Assembly (NCBI GenBank): GCA_017559615.1
Contig: JAFYRB010000051.1
Span: forward strand, 1-64,000
Direction: 5' to 3'
DNA: 64,000 nt
Source of the DNA: Alistipes sp.
GTDB lineage: Bacteria; Bacteroidota; Bacteroidia; Bacteroidales; Rikenellaceae
Part shown: piece by piece, positions 44,451 through 54,248 of the stretch
Position numbering within the stretch: the first letter of the stretch is position 1
Layout: every line of letters starts with the position of its first letter
Position numbers and translations under genes: made by a program
Notes under the pieces: generated by a model
Database searches by the model: none
Told to the model about the DNA's origin: nothing
Seen by the model: the letters and a program-made list of their open reading frames with translations, nothing else

Positions 44451-47400
44451 ATGCTTATGGTTAGAAAAGTTGTACTATCAATGGTCGCAACTCTGGTCTT
44501 GGGCTGCTTCGGCGCATTTGCACAAGGTCAGCGTGTTACCGGTACAGTAACCGATGAGTCTGGTACTCCAGTCATCGGAGCAGCGGTTGTTGTTAAGGGT
44601 ACTACCCGAGGCACATCGACTGACGTTGCCGGTTTTTATGAGATTGCAGCTGATGCGAATGCAACCTTGGAATTCACTTACCTTGGTATGCAGACACAGG
44701 AAGTTGCTGTTGCAGGACGCACATCTATCGATGTAGTTCTCCTTGCTGATTCAGAGCAGATTGAGGAGGTCATCGTTCAGGCGTTCGGTACTGCGAAGAA
44801 GGAGGCCTTCACAGGTTCTGCTGCTACTATTAAGTCAGACGACCTTCAGAAGACTCAGTCTTCAAACGTTGCTAATGCCCTTTCAGGTAAGGTAGCAGGT
44901 CTTCAGACATCACAGGGATCTGGTTCGCTTGGTTCAGAGCCTACAATCCGTATCCGCGGTATCGGTTCTATCAACGCTGGTAACGATCCATTGTGGGTTG
45001 TAGATGGTGTACCTTATGAGGGTGACAAGAACAACATCAATATGGCCGATATCGAGACTATGACAGTCTTGAAGGATGCTGCATCTAACGCACTTTATGG
45101 TGCTCGTGGTGCTAACGGTGTAATTATGATTACTACCAAGCGTGCTAAGGCTGGTGATGCTCGTGTTAACTTCGACGCTAAGTGGGGTGTGAATATGGCT
45201 GCTCGTCAGTTGTATGACTACACACGTGATCCAGGTCAGTACTATGAGATGCACTACGCTTCTTTGAAGAACTACTATATGTACGGCGATAGCAAGATGG
45301 AGGCTCCAGAGGCACACATCGCTGCTAACAACGCTTTGACATCTAACGGTACTGGTGGTCTTGGTTACAATGTCTTCACTGTTCCTGCTGGTCAGACTCT
45401 TATCGGTTCAAACGGTAAGTTGAACCCTAACGCAACTTTGGGCCGCAAGTTCGAGTACAATGGTCAGGAGTACTACGTAACTCCAGATGATTGGTACGAC
45501 GAGTTGTACGATCCTTCATTCCGTCAGGAGTACAACGTATCTATCGCAGCTGCTTCAGAGAAGTCTAACTTCTTCGCTTCATTCGGTTACTTGAACAACA
45601 ACGGTATTACCGATGGTTCTAATATGTACCGTTACACTGCACGTTTGCGTGCTGACTACCAGGCAAAGAAGTGGTTGAAGGTTGGTGCTAATATGAGCTA
45701 CACTAACTTTAGCTGGGATGGCGCATCTTCTACTAACGAGGGTGATGGTTCTACTGGTGATGCTTTCGGTACTGTAGCAGGTATGGCTCCTATCTACCCT
45801 GTTTATCTCCGTGATGGCGAGGGTAACATTATGTATGAGGAGAACAAGGCTGGTCACGACTACTTCGGTAAGGAGTATGACGAGAAGTGGCCTATCTACG
45901 ATACTGGTGATGGTTCTCGTTGGGGCTTGCAGCGTTTCACAGGTCAGCAGTCTAACCCATTGCAGAACATCTGGTTGGATCAGGCAAACTCTGAGGGTAA
46001 CGCATTCTCTGTAAACGGTTTCGCTGATTTCACAATCCTCCCAGGTTTGGTACTTACAATCAACGGTTCTGTAACTATCGATGAGACTCGTTCTACATCT
46101 TTGAAGAACCCTTACTACGGTCAGTTCGCTGCTAACAAGGGTATCGTAACAAAGAGCCACGGTCGTTCATACAACCACAACTTGCAGCAGTTGTTGAACT
46201 ACAACAAGTCATTCGGTGCAAACGAGGAGCACAACATTCAGGTGTTGCTCGGTCACGAGACTTACAACCTCCGTTCTTACTCTTTGGGTGGCTTCAAGTC
46301 TAACGTATTCTCTACTGACAACCTTGAGCTTAACGGTGCTGTAGTTGACGGTAAGAGCGTATCTTCATCATTCGGTGAGTACGTAAACGAGGGTTACTTC
46401 GTACGTGGTATGTATGAGTATGATGGTCGTATCTTCGCATCTGCATCATATCGTCGCGATGCTTCTTCACGCTTCCACCCAGATCACCGTTGGGGTAACT
46501 TCTGGTCTGTAGGTGCTGCTTGGATTCTTAACCGCGAGTCTTGGTTCAACGCTCCAGCATTCAATATGTTGAAGGTTAAGGCTTCTTACGGTTCACAGGG
46601 TAACGATGCTATCGGTATGTACAAGTATACAGACCTTTACTCTATCTCTAACGACGGTAACGACGGTATCTCTATTATGTTCGGTGCTAAGGGTAATCCT
46701 GACATCACTTGGGAGACTAACGCTAACTTGAACCTCGGTGTTGAGTTCGGTTTGTGGAACGATCGCTTGAGCGGTAGCGTTGATTACTTCTACCGATTGA
46801 CTTCTGATATGTTGTTCTCTGTACCAGTAGCTCCATCTATGGGTTACTCTTCATACTACGCTAACATCGGTGATATGTCTAACACTGGTATCGAGGTTGT
46901 ATTGAACGGTGATATCATCCGCACTAAGAACGTAGTTTGGTCATTGAGCGCTAACCTTACTTGGGTTAAGAATAAGGTATTGAGCTTGCCAGAGCAGCGT
47001 AAGGATCGTATCGTTGATGGTCACGAGGGTTTCATCTCTGGTTCTACATTCCTTGCAGAGGGTCTTCCATTGAATACTCTTTATATCCTCGACTACGCAG
47101 GTGTTGAGCGCGAGACTGGTAAGTCACAGTGGTGGAAGTATGTTCCTGAGGTGAAGGATCCTGAGACTGAGGAGGTTCTCGAGAAGGCAACATGGGAGAA
47201 GACTTCTAACTACGGTTCAATCGCATCTGACCAGGATTCAAAGAAACTCTTTGACTCTACATTGGCAGACGTATTCGGTGGTTTCACAACTACTTTGTAC
47301 GCATACGGTTTCGACCTCTCTATCGCATTCGACTACCAGCTTGGTGGTACTACAATTGATGGCGCTTATGCAGGTTATATGAACAACTCAACAGCTTCAT

Positions 47401-47738
47401 CTTTGGGTAAGAACTACCACTTGGATTTGTTGGACGCTTGGACTACAGATAACAAGGATTCACAGATCCCACGCTTCCAGTTTGCAGATGAGTACACATC
47501 TGCAACATCAAGCCGTTTCTTGATTAGCTCTAACTACTTGAATATCTCTAACATCAACGTTGGTTATTCATTCCCAGCTAAGTGGTGGAAGGGTCACATT
47601 CAGAACTTGCGAGTTTATGTAGCTTGTGATAACGTATGGTATTGGTCAGCACGTAAGGGCTTCGACCCACGTGGTGGTGGTAACGGTTTGTACTCTCCAA
47701 TCCGTACAATCTCAGGTGGTGTAACCTTGACATTCTAA
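44451..47738 (+). CDS. SusC/RagA-family TonB-dependent transporter
   Basis: A 1095-residue outer-membrane transporter: signal peptide to about residue 24 (FGAFAQ), a carboxypeptidase-D-regulatory-like domain (about 28-105, VTGTVTDESGTPVIGAAVVV), a plug with IRIRGIGSINAGNDPLWVVD and VLKDAASNALYGARGANG, and a 22-strand-type barrel ending VTLTF. It imports oligomers with its SusD lid, energised by TonB. The start is ATG at 44451; the ATG at 44457 is equally possible. Very strong codon bias. Substrate unknown; RagA homologues import peptides. Confidence 0.96.
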   Translation: MLMVRKVVLSMVATLVLGCFGAFAQGQRVTGTVTDESGTPVIGAAVVVKGTTRGTSTDVAGFYEIAADANATLEFTYLGMQTQEVAVAGRTSIDVVLLADSEQIEEVIVQAFGTAKKEAFTGSAATIKSDDLQKTQSSNVANALSGKVAGLQTSQGSGSLGSEPTIRIRGIGSINAGNDPLWVVDGVPYEGDKNNINMADIETMTVLKDAASNALYGARGANGVIMITTKRAKAGDARVNFDAKWGVNMAARQLYDYTRDPGQYYEMHYASLKNYYMYGDSKMEAPEAHIAANNALTSNGTGGLGYNVFTVPAGQTLIGSNGKLNPNATLGRKFEYNGQEYYVTPDDWYDELYDPSFRQEYNVSIAAASEKSNFFASFGYLNNNGITDGSNMYRYTARLRADYQAKKWLKVGANMSYTNFSWDGASSTNEGDGSTGDAFGTVAGMAPIYPVYLRDGEGNIMYEENKAGHDYFGKEYDEKWPIYDTGDGSRWGLQRFTGQQSNPLQNIWLDQANSEGNAFSVNGFADFTILPGLVLTINGSVTIDETRSTSLKNPYYGQFAANKGIVTKSHGRSYNHNLQQLLNYNKSFGANEEHNIQVLLGHETYNLRSYSLGGFKSNVFSTDNLELNGAVVDGKSVSSSFGEYVNEGYFVRGMYEYDGRIFASASYRRDASSRFHPDHRWGNFWSVGAAWILNRESWFNAPAFNMLKVKASYGSQGNDAIGMYKYTDLYSISNDGNDGISIMFGAKGNPDITWETNANLNLGVEFGLWNDRLSGSVDYFYRLTSDMLFSVPVAPSMGYSSYYANIGDMSNTGIEVVLNGDIIRTKNVVWSLSANLTWVKNKVLSLPEQRKDRIVDGHEGFISGSTFLAEGLPLNTLYILDYAGVERETGKSQWWKYVPEVKDPETEEVLEKATWEKTSNYGSIASDQDSKKLFDSTLADVFGGFTTTLYAYGFDLSIAFDYQLGGTTIDGAYAGYMNNSTASSLGKNYHLDLLDAWTTDNKDSQIPRFQFADEYTSATSSRFLISSNYLNISNINVGYSFPAKWWKGHIQNLRVYVACDNVWYWSARKGFDPRGGGNGLYSPIRTISGGVTLTF

Positions 47739-47758
47739 TTTTAATATAGGTATAGATT

Positions 47759-49432
47759 ATGAAATTTTCAAAGATATTGACAGTCGCGTTTGTTGCGCTT
47801 GGAGCATCACTCGCGCTCAGTGGATGTATCCGCGAGACTTACCCAAAGGATAGCGCCATTACGAAGGAGCAGATCAAGGGTGGTCAGGTGGATCTATTGG
47901 CTAAGGGTATCTCTCGTGGTTATCTTGCACCTGCGTTTGGTATGTGGGAGCACACTGACTTTGGTTTCCCTTCAGTGAACGTTTATAACGACCACTCTGC
48001 ACAGATTATCTGTACAAATGGTTGGACAATGGGCCAGGCTCCTGCTTACAACCGTTTTATGCACGGTTCTTGGGGTAAGGGTTATGGTGCAAACGGTTAT
48101 ATGTCACACCACTACTGGTATTCATATTACCCAAGCATTAAGTCTTGTAACGACATCCTCAGCTTGCCTGCTGACGACTCATTGACACAGACTTACAAGG
48201 CTATCGCTCGTACTTATCGTGCTATGTTCTACCTCGACTTGGCTCGTCACTTCGAGTGTTTGTATATTCCTGCTGACCTCAGCGATAACGCTGCAACTTA
48301 CGAGGAGCAGTGGAATATGGTTCAGGGTCTTACAGTGCCTATCGTAACTGAGCTTACTGATGAGTCTGCTGCTGAGGCTAACCCACGTGTTACACGTGAG
48401 GAGATGTATACATTCATCCTTGGTGATTTGGAGGCTGCTGCTGAGGTATTCGCTGATCCTGAGTATCGTAAGCCATCTGCTACTGACCCAGATTTGGCTG
48501 TAGTTTATGGTCTTATGGCTCGTGCTTACCTTTGGTTGGGTGGCTTCGAGGATGGTTTGAATGGTGAGCTTCCAGAGGGTAACGAGGCATACGCTAAGGC
48601 TTCTGAGTACGCTAACAAGGCTATCCAGGAGTTCGGTGGTGCTGTTATGACAGAGGCTGAGTGGACTGATCCATACTCTGGCTTCAACACTAAGGCATCT
48701 TCTTGGATGTGGACTTTGTACCACTCTTCAGATACTTTGGCTGGTAACCTTCACCAGTTCGTAGCTCATATGGCTCCTGAGGCATCTTATGGTTACTGTC
48801 CTTTCACTAATCCTGGTATTGGTTCTAAGTACTACGATTATATGAGCGACACTGACTTCCGTAAGAAGCTTATCGTAGCTCCAGAGTGGTCTAACTGGGA
48901 TACTTTCAAGAACTACACTGTTATTACAGATAAGGCTGAGTTCGAGTCATTCGCACCTTACACATTCTTCAAGTTCCGTCCTGCTAACGGTCAGCGTACT
49001 GACTATATGTCAGCTGGTGCTATCGCTATTCCATTGATGCGTTGCGAGGAGATGTACTTCATCGACATCGAGACTGCATACCACCTCAATGGTCCTGATG
49101 CAGGTTTGACGAAGCTTATCCAGTTTATGAACACATATCGTGATCCAGGTTTCCGTTACGCTACACAGGACTTCCTCGACTTGATTATCAAGCACAAGGC
49201 TATCGAGTTCTGGGGCGAGGGTATCGTGATGTTCGATATGAAGCGTCTTGATATGGGTGTTGAGTGTAAGTATGATGGTACTAACTACGATGAGCAGCGT
49301 CGCTTCAACTCTGAGCACCGTTTGTCTTGGTGGACTCCTGCTATCCCAGAGGGTGAGACACAGGTTAACCAGGGTATCCCTGCTGCTCAGAACAACCCAG
49401 ATCCTACTGATGTAATTGTTGCTATTAAGTAA
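47759..49432 (+). CDS. SusD/RagB-family surface nutrient-binding lipoprotein
   Basis: A 557-residue lipoprotein (lipobox ALSGC, Cys23) that caps the SusC barrel. It has the TPR-rich SusD fold: YNRFMHGSWGKG near the start, YRAMFYLDLARHFECLYIP, and the C-terminal IPLMRCEEMYFIDIETAYHL and IEFWGEGIVMFDMKRLD. Starts 20 bases after susC with the same extreme codon bias. Ligand not deducible. Confidence 0.95.
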   Translation: MKFSKILTVAFVALGASLALSGCIRETYPKDSAITKEQIKGGQVDLLAKGISRGYLAPAFGMWEHTDFGFPSVNVYNDHSAQIICTNGWTMGQAPAYNRFMHGSWGKGYGANGYMSHHYWYSYYPSIKSCNDILSLPADDSLTQTYKAIARTYRAMFYLDLARHFECLYIPADLSDNAATYEEQWNMVQGLTVPIVTELTDESAAEANPRVTREEMYTFILGDLEAAAEVFADPEYRKPSATDPDLAVVYGLMARAYLWLGGFEDGLNGELPEGNEAYAKASEYANKAIQEFGGAVMTEAEWTDPYSGFNTKASSWMWTLYHSSDTLAGNLHQFVAHMAPEASYGYCPFTNPGIGSKYYDYMSDTDFRKKLIVAPEWSNWDTFKNYTVITDKAEFESFAPYTFFKFRPANGQRTDYMSAGAIAIPLMRCEEMYFIDIETAYHLNGPDAGLTKLIQFMNTYRDPGFRYATQDFLDLIIKHKAIEFWGEGIVMFDMKRLDMGVECKYDGTNYDEQRRFNSEHRLSWWTPAIPEGETQVNQGIPAAQNNPDPTDVIVAIK

Positions 49433-49457
49433 TAACTTGGCAGTTAACACAAAAAAA

Positions 49458-51224
49458 ATGAAAAGTATGAAAAAGTTTAATTTTATATATCTGCTTTTGG
49501 CTTTCGTAGGTGTCATCACGATGACATCTTGTGAGCACCCATATGCAGATTATACTCCTGGTCCACAGGATCAGAATATGGGTGTATCGCTCAAAAGCCT
49601 TGATTCATTCGAGGTTACTGCTGAGGATACATCTGTAAGCGTAGTCGTAGCTCGTACTGACGCTTCAGAGGCTGCTACTCTTAGCGTACGTGCTGCAGAG
49701 ATTACTGAGTCAGGTTTGTTTGAGTTCCCAAGCTCTGTTTCTTTCGAGGCAGGTGCTACAGAGGCTAACTATACTGTTACTTTCGCAGCTGGTAGTCTTG
49801 AGGTTGGTAAGTCTTACAAGTTCACTGTTCAGCTCGACCAGGCTGAGGCTACTGCTTATGCAATCTCTGAGTACTCTTACACTGTTATGATTCCTGAGCC
49901 TTGGATTTCTCTTGGTAGCGGTATCTACTTCGATGAGCTTCTCTGCTATCGTTTGGCAGATCCTACTGGTTTGCAGGGTGTAGGTACTTATGTTGAGTTC
50001 CAGCAGCACGCTGTTGAGACTCACCGTATCCGCGTTGTTAACCCATACGGTCCTGAGACTGTTGCAGGAATGTGGGGTGGTCTTCCATCATGGATGTCAT
50101 TCGCTGAGGGCACTCACTACATCGAGTTCGATATCACTGATCCTAACAATGTTAAGATAGCTCCAGGTGAGAATGTTGTTGAGTTGGTTGACGATGCTGG
50201 TAATCCTGCAGCATATGCTTATTTGACAGGTATCAACGATGGTACATATGACCTTGCCTTTCTTTGGGATGCTAAATATCCTATCGTTCTTAAGGATGGC
50301 GTTATCAAGTATCCTGTTGGTGGTATGTATCTCTCTGGCTTCCAGGGTGGTGAGTACCTTGGTGACTTCGATTCTGCTAACCAGTTGGGTTATATGCAGT
50401 ACTACTTGCCAGGAACTTCATTCGTTAACTACGACATGACTGCTGCTTATGCAGGTATGAAGGTTGGTGCTGACAATCAGACTACTTCTGCTATCATCGA
50501 CTTCGGTTTCGGTGGCAACGTAGAGGCATTCAAGTTCACTGTTGTTGATGGCAACATCACCGACGCTACTGCTATCGTTGAGGCTATCGTTGCAGGCTCT
50601 GAGGAGATTACTATCTACGAGGGTAACATCGAGACTTACGAGTACACTGTTCCTGTTCAGGGTACAGGTATGAAGACTGTTGTTGCAGTTCCTTACGCTG
50701 AGGGTGAGGCTAAGACTGACTATGCTCTTGTTTACGCTTTCTACTTCCCAGGTTTGGGTAGCGCAGAGATTCCACAGGCTGAGATCTATGCTTACCTCCG
50801 TGGTGTAGCTGAGCTCACTGGTAACCCAGCATATGAGGAGAATTATCCATCAGATAAGTTTGCTGCTCTTGGTATCATAGCTAACGCTGACGAGCTCGTA
50901 GCAATGCGCGTATGGCTTGGTACTGCTGAGGATGTAAATGGTGCTACTGACGAGGAACTTCTTGCAAGCGAGTATGTTCAGGATATCTCTAAGGGTATTG
51001 CTGACATCGCTAAGAATGGCTCTGTAATCTATGGTCCTTGGGAGTTCGAGACAGGTACTACTGTTGTAGCAGTTCTTGCTTTCGACACTATCTATGGCGC
51101 AACTCAGGTTATGCACCTCGAGCACACTGTTCAGGCAGTTGCTGCAGAGCAGACAGGTATGCGTTTGAGCGCAAAGGCTCCTGCATACAATGTGCTTGAC
51201 CTTGCACCAGCAACACTTCGTTAA
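49458..51224 (+). CDS. Surface lipoprotein of the SusCD operon
   Basis: A 588-residue lipoprotein (signal peptide, lipobox TMTSC). Residues about 45-150 form a beta-sandwich domain (VTAEDTSVSVVVARTDASEA, FEAGATEANYTVTF), and the rest is beta-rich with no enzyme motif. Its place directly after susD (25 bases) and its size make it the SusE/F-position ligand-binding partner. I choose ATG 49458; the longer frame to 49416 overlaps susD. No named family beyond that position is recognised. Confidence 0.8.
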   Translation: MKSMKKFNFIYLLLAFVGVITMTSCEHPYADYTPGPQDQNMGVSLKSLDSFEVTAEDTSVSVVVARTDASEAATLSVRAAEITESGLFEFPSSVSFEAGATEANYTVTFAAGSLEVGKSYKFTVQLDQAEATAYAISEYSYTVMIPEPWISLGSGIYFDELLCYRLADPTGLQGVGTYVEFQQHAVETHRIRVVNPYGPETVAGMWGGLPSWMSFAEGTHYIEFDITDPNNVKIAPGENVVELVDDAGNPAAYAYLTGINDGTYDLAFLWDAKYPIVLKDGVIKYPVGGMYLSGFQGGEYLGDFDSANQLGYMQYYLPGTSFVNYDMTAAYAGMKVGADNQTTSAIIDFGFGGNVEAFKFTVVDGNITDATAIVEAIVAGSEEITIYEGNIETYEYTVPVQGTGMKTVVAVPYAEGEAKTDYALVYAFYFPGLGSAEIPQAEIYAYLRGVAELTGNPAYEENYPSDKFAALGIIANADELVAMRVWLGTAEDVNGATDEELLASEYVQDISKGIADIAKNGSVIYGPWEFETGTTVVAVLAFDTIYGATQVMHLEHTVQAVAAEQTGMRLSAKAPAYNVLDLAPATLR

Positions 51225-51248
51225 TCCTAACGACGATTGCTAAATATG

Positions 51249-51282
51249 GTGGCTTGTCCCGTTGGGGCAAGCCACTTTTTTT
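51249..51282 (+). terminator. Terminator of the susCD operon
   Basis: GTGGCTTG and CAAGCCAC form the stem (51249-51275), followed by seven T residues. The rest of the gap to 51432 shows nothing recognisable. Confidence 0.88.
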
Positions 51283-51432
51283 GTTGTGATAGTGGGCTAT
51301 CTACTGCAGCTAACGAATTTCCTTGTCAATAGGCAGTACGTTTTAGTACAGCCCATCGCCTCGCAATTCTCTGTAATTAGCCTTTCATAATAACAAAATC
51401 ACTTGATTTTTTTCTACTTTGTGATTTTTTAG

Positions 51433-51440
51433 TATCTTTG
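51433..51440 (+). promoter_or_regulatory. -7 element of the first subtilase gene
   Basis: TATCTTTG; no TTG at ideal spacing. Leader about 95 bases. Confidence 0.6.
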
Positions 51441-51539
51441 CATCTTGAGAGAGTGCGGAAATTGCGGCACCTCAGCAAAATAGAGCCTCGAAAATGGCGT
51501 TATTACAATAGGAAAAAATACTTAATTACTAATACTATT

Positions 51540-53591
51540 ATGAATAAGGTTAAATTTTCATTGTTTGCCTTGGTGGCACTCTTCGCAGTAGCCTGCGTTC
51601 AGGACCCTACTATGGAGGAGACTAATGCAACAGTTGCAAAGTCGGATGTTGCCAAGAAGTTTATCAACACTCCTGACAATGCTGTTGCGGGTGAGCTTAT
51701 CCTCTTCGTAAATGAGGAGACTGCAGAGGCTTGGGCTTCAGCAGAGGATGCAACACGCGCAGGTCTTAAGACATCGGAGATCGTTGCTGCGGAGATGGGT
51801 GTAGAGACTATTAAGCCAGTATTTAATATGGCTATTAACGGCGACGAGAAGCGCGCGCAGAACCTCCACCGTTGGTTCTACGCTACATTCGATAAGTCGG
51901 CAGATATCGAGGCTGTGGGCCAGAAGTTCGCAGAGCTCGCAGGCGTGAAGCGCGTGCAGTACTCTACAGCTATCAAGCGTCCAAATGTTAAGGTACAGCC
52001 TTTGGAGGAGCAGTTCCTTACACGTGCAGAGTCGGATATGCCTTTCAACGACCCTATGCTCGAGCTTCAGTGGCACTACAACAACGAGGGCTTGCAGAAC
52101 ATCTACAAGGGCTCTGTAAAGGGTGAGGATATCAACGCTTTCGCAGCTTGGAACTATACAACTGGTTCACGCGAGGTTATCGTAGCGGTTGTTGACGAGG
52201 GTGTTAAGTACAGCCACCCAGACCTTCAGGATAATATGTGGTACAACGAGCGTGAGTTGAACGGTGTTACAGGTAAGGATGATGACGGCAACGGCATCGT
52301 AGATGATATCTATGGCTTCAACTGCGTTGATAAAAATGGTAATATCTCTTGGGATGTTGAGGGCTGGGAGACAGTCGACGGTCAGACGTACTACACTGGT
52401 GACTCTGGTCACGGTACTCACGTAGCAGGTACTGTAGCTGCGGTAAATAACAATGGTATCGGTGTTGCAGGTGTTGCAGGTGGTGATGGCAGTGGCAATG
52501 GCGTTCGCATTATGTCTATCCAGATTTTCGATGGCCCTAACAACAGTACTTTCGCAGGTCAGGCACAGGGTATCGAGTATGCAGCTGATAATGGTGCTTC
52601 GGTACTTCAGAACTCTTGGGGTTATAACTTGCGTCCAGGTCAGGTTATGTATGACTCTGATTACGAGGGTGGTTATAGCCTTGAGCTTGCAGCATTCCGC
52701 TACTTCGTAGGTAAAAACAACTGCCCAGCAATGACAGGTGGTGTTATTATCTTCGCGGCGGGTAACGAAGCTAAGGCTACGGCTGACTATCCAGGTGCTT
52801 ATAACGAGTTTATCGCTGTAACAGCAACTGCTCCAGATGGTCTTCCTACATCATATACTAACTACAAGTATGGTTGTAACGTAGCTGCTCCAGGTGGTGA
52901 CTTGGCATACGTTAACGGTAAGTATAAGTATGATGGTTGTGTTCTCTCAACACTCCCAAAGGAGACTATCGATGGTCAGACAAATAGACCTTATGGCACT
53001 GACTATGGTCAGATGATGGGTACATCAATGGCTTGTCCTCACGTATCTGGTGTTGCAGCATTGGTGCTTTCATACGCTGTTGAGAATGGTATCAAGATTA
53101 CAAACACTGATCTCTATGATATCCTTACATCTTCAGTTCGTAACATCGACGATAAGTTGTCAGGTTACAAGACTATCTACTTGGGTAATATGGCTCTTGA
53201 TCCATACAAGGGCGGTATGGGTACAGGTAAGCTCGATGCTTTGATGGCTATTATGAACGTTCGTGGTGCGCAGTGTGTTCCTGCTGTTGTAGGCCAGGAG
53301 CTTGAGTTGAAGATTCCAACCCTTATTGGTAACGGTGATATCAAGGTTAAGGCATACAACGACTATAAGATGTCGGATGAGACAAAGAAGCGTCTTGGTA
53401 TCGAGAAGATTGAGTTCTTCAACACAAGCATCTACCTCACTTGTAAGAACGCAGGTATCGGTACTATCACCGTTAAGTATATCGCTGGTGGCGATAAGGT
53501 CGGTGGTGGCGCAACTACTGGCGGTAAGCTTATGGAGAAGGAGATCGTTATCGTAGCTCGTGAGGCTAACGACAACGGCGGCTGGTTGTAG
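51540..53591 (+). CDS. Lipoprotein subtilisin-like protease (S8), copy 1
   Basis: A 683-residue protease lipoprotein (lipobox FAVAC, Cys18). Residues about 30-160 are a fervidolysin-like N-terminal prodomain that ends at LTRAESDMPFNDPM (Arg162). The S8 domain has Asp219 (VVDEGVKYSHPDLQ), His291 (DSGHGTHVAGTVAA), the oxyanion Asn in FAAGNEAKA, and Ser496 (GTSMACPHVSG). A C-terminal beta domain of about 115 residues ends in GGWL. I choose ATG 51540 because the signal peptide starts there; an upstream in-frame ATG at 51438 lies inside the promoter. A small lipoprotein follows after 35 bases; the pair is repeated at 54249-56714. Confidence 0.93.
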   Translation: MNKVKFSLFALVALFAVACVQDPTMEETNATVAKSDVAKKFINTPDNAVAGELILFVNEETAEAWASAEDATRAGLKTSEIVAAEMGVETIKPVFNMAINGDEKRAQNLHRWFYATFDKSADIEAVGQKFAELAGVKRVQYSTAIKRPNVKVQPLEEQFLTRAESDMPFNDPMLELQWHYNNEGLQNIYKGSVKGEDINAFAAWNYTTGSREVIVAVVDEGVKYSHPDLQDNMWYNERELNGVTGKDDDGNGIVDDIYGFNCVDKNGNISWDVEGWETVDGQTYYTGDSGHGTHVAGTVAAVNNNGIGVAGVAGGDGSGNGVRIMSIQIFDGPNNSTFAGQAQGIEYAADNGASVLQNSWGYNLRPGQVMYDSDYEGGYSLELAAFRYFVGKNNCPAMTGGVIIFAAGNEAKATADYPGAYNEFIAVTATAPDGLPTSYTNYKYGCNVAAPGGDLAYVNGKYKYDGCVLSTLPKETIDGQTNRPYGTDYGQMMGTSMACPHVSGVAALVLSYAVENGIKITNTDLYDILTSSVRNIDDKLSGYKTIYLGNMALDPYKGGMGTGKLDALMAIMNVRGAQCVPAVVGQELELKIPTLIGNGDIKVKAYNDYKMSDETKKRLGIEKIEFFNTSIYLTCKNAGIGTITVKYIAGGDKVGGGATTGGKLMEKEIVIVAREANDNGGWL

Positions 53592-53626
53592 TAGATGTTT
53601 AACCTTGAAATAAAAGATATAACGAT

Positions 53627-54085
53627 ATGAAAAGTTTGAAGATTTGGTCGTTAGTAGCTGTAATGCTTTTGGCATTGGTAGGCTGCAATAATGGTGATAA
53701 GCCAACCCCATCATCTAACAATTTCGATGGCATTGAGAATGAGTGGAAGCTTATCTCGGTGAATGGTGTTGCTAATGAGTTCTCGGTATACATCAAGTTC
53801 GAGGCTGGTAACTTTGCTATGTATCAGCAGATTTACACTTTCGAGTATAAGTTCTACGATGGTGAGTATAAGATCTCTGGTGGTAAGCTTACTGGCGAGT
53901 ACTTCGACGCTGGTGCTTGGAAGTGTGGCTATACAGGCGGTGTGTCGGAGGATGGTAAGACTTTGACACTTAAGAGCGACGACAAGAGCGCTATCACTTG
54001 TGTTTACGAGGCTTGCACAATCCCTGAGGAGGTGATGGAGGAGGCCCTCTCAACACGTAGCGTGGATGTAGTTCCATTCTTGTAG
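53627..54085 (+). CDS. Small lipoprotein partner of subtilase copy 1
   Basis: A 152-residue lipoprotein (lipobox ALVGC, Cys20). The mature part looks like an eight-strand lipocalin-type barrel: NEWKLISVNGVANEFSVYIK, FAMYQQIYTFEYKF, GEYKISGGKLTGEYFDAGAW, LTLKSDDKSAITCVYEACTI. It ends in a helix and STRSVDVVPFL. It is a paralogue of the protein at 56280-56714, and each copy directly follows a subtilase, which suggests a shared function with the protease (inhibitor, chaperone or substrate). That role is inferred. Confidence 0.75.
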   Translation: MKSLKIWSLVAVMLLALVGCNNGDKPTPSSNNFDGIENEWKLISVNGVANEFSVYIKFEAGNFAMYQQIYTFEYKFYDGEYKISGGKLTGEYFDAGAWKCGYTGGVSEDGKTLTLKSDDKSAITCVYEACTIPEEVMEEALSTRSVDVVPFL

Positions 54086-54109
54086 TGTAGAGCTATAACG
54101 ATGAATGAC

Positions 54110-54146
54110 AGTGGGATGTACTTTGGTGCATCCCACTTATTTTTTG
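54110..54146 (+). terminator. Terminator after the first protease/lipoprotein pair
   Basis: AGTGGGATG and CATCCCACT form a stem, followed by a T-rich run (54137-54145). Confidence 0.85.
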
Positions 54147-54152
54147 CCAGTA

Positions 54153-54185
54153 TTGGCTACATTTGAAAAAAAATATCTATATTTG
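54153..54185 (+). promoter_or_regulatory. Promoter of the second subtilase gene
   Basis: TATATTTG (54178-54185) with TTG at 54153-54155, 22 bases between. Leader about 60 bases. Confidence 0.6.
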
Positions 54186-54248
54186 CAAATTGAGAGGTGT
54201 GTGCTATGCCATACCCATAACGCAGAAAACCATTAATTAAAACTAACT

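Noticed and set aside
45579..46160. 193-codon open frame opposite susC
   Set aside because: Antisense shadow in a gene with extreme codon bias; no start context or motif.
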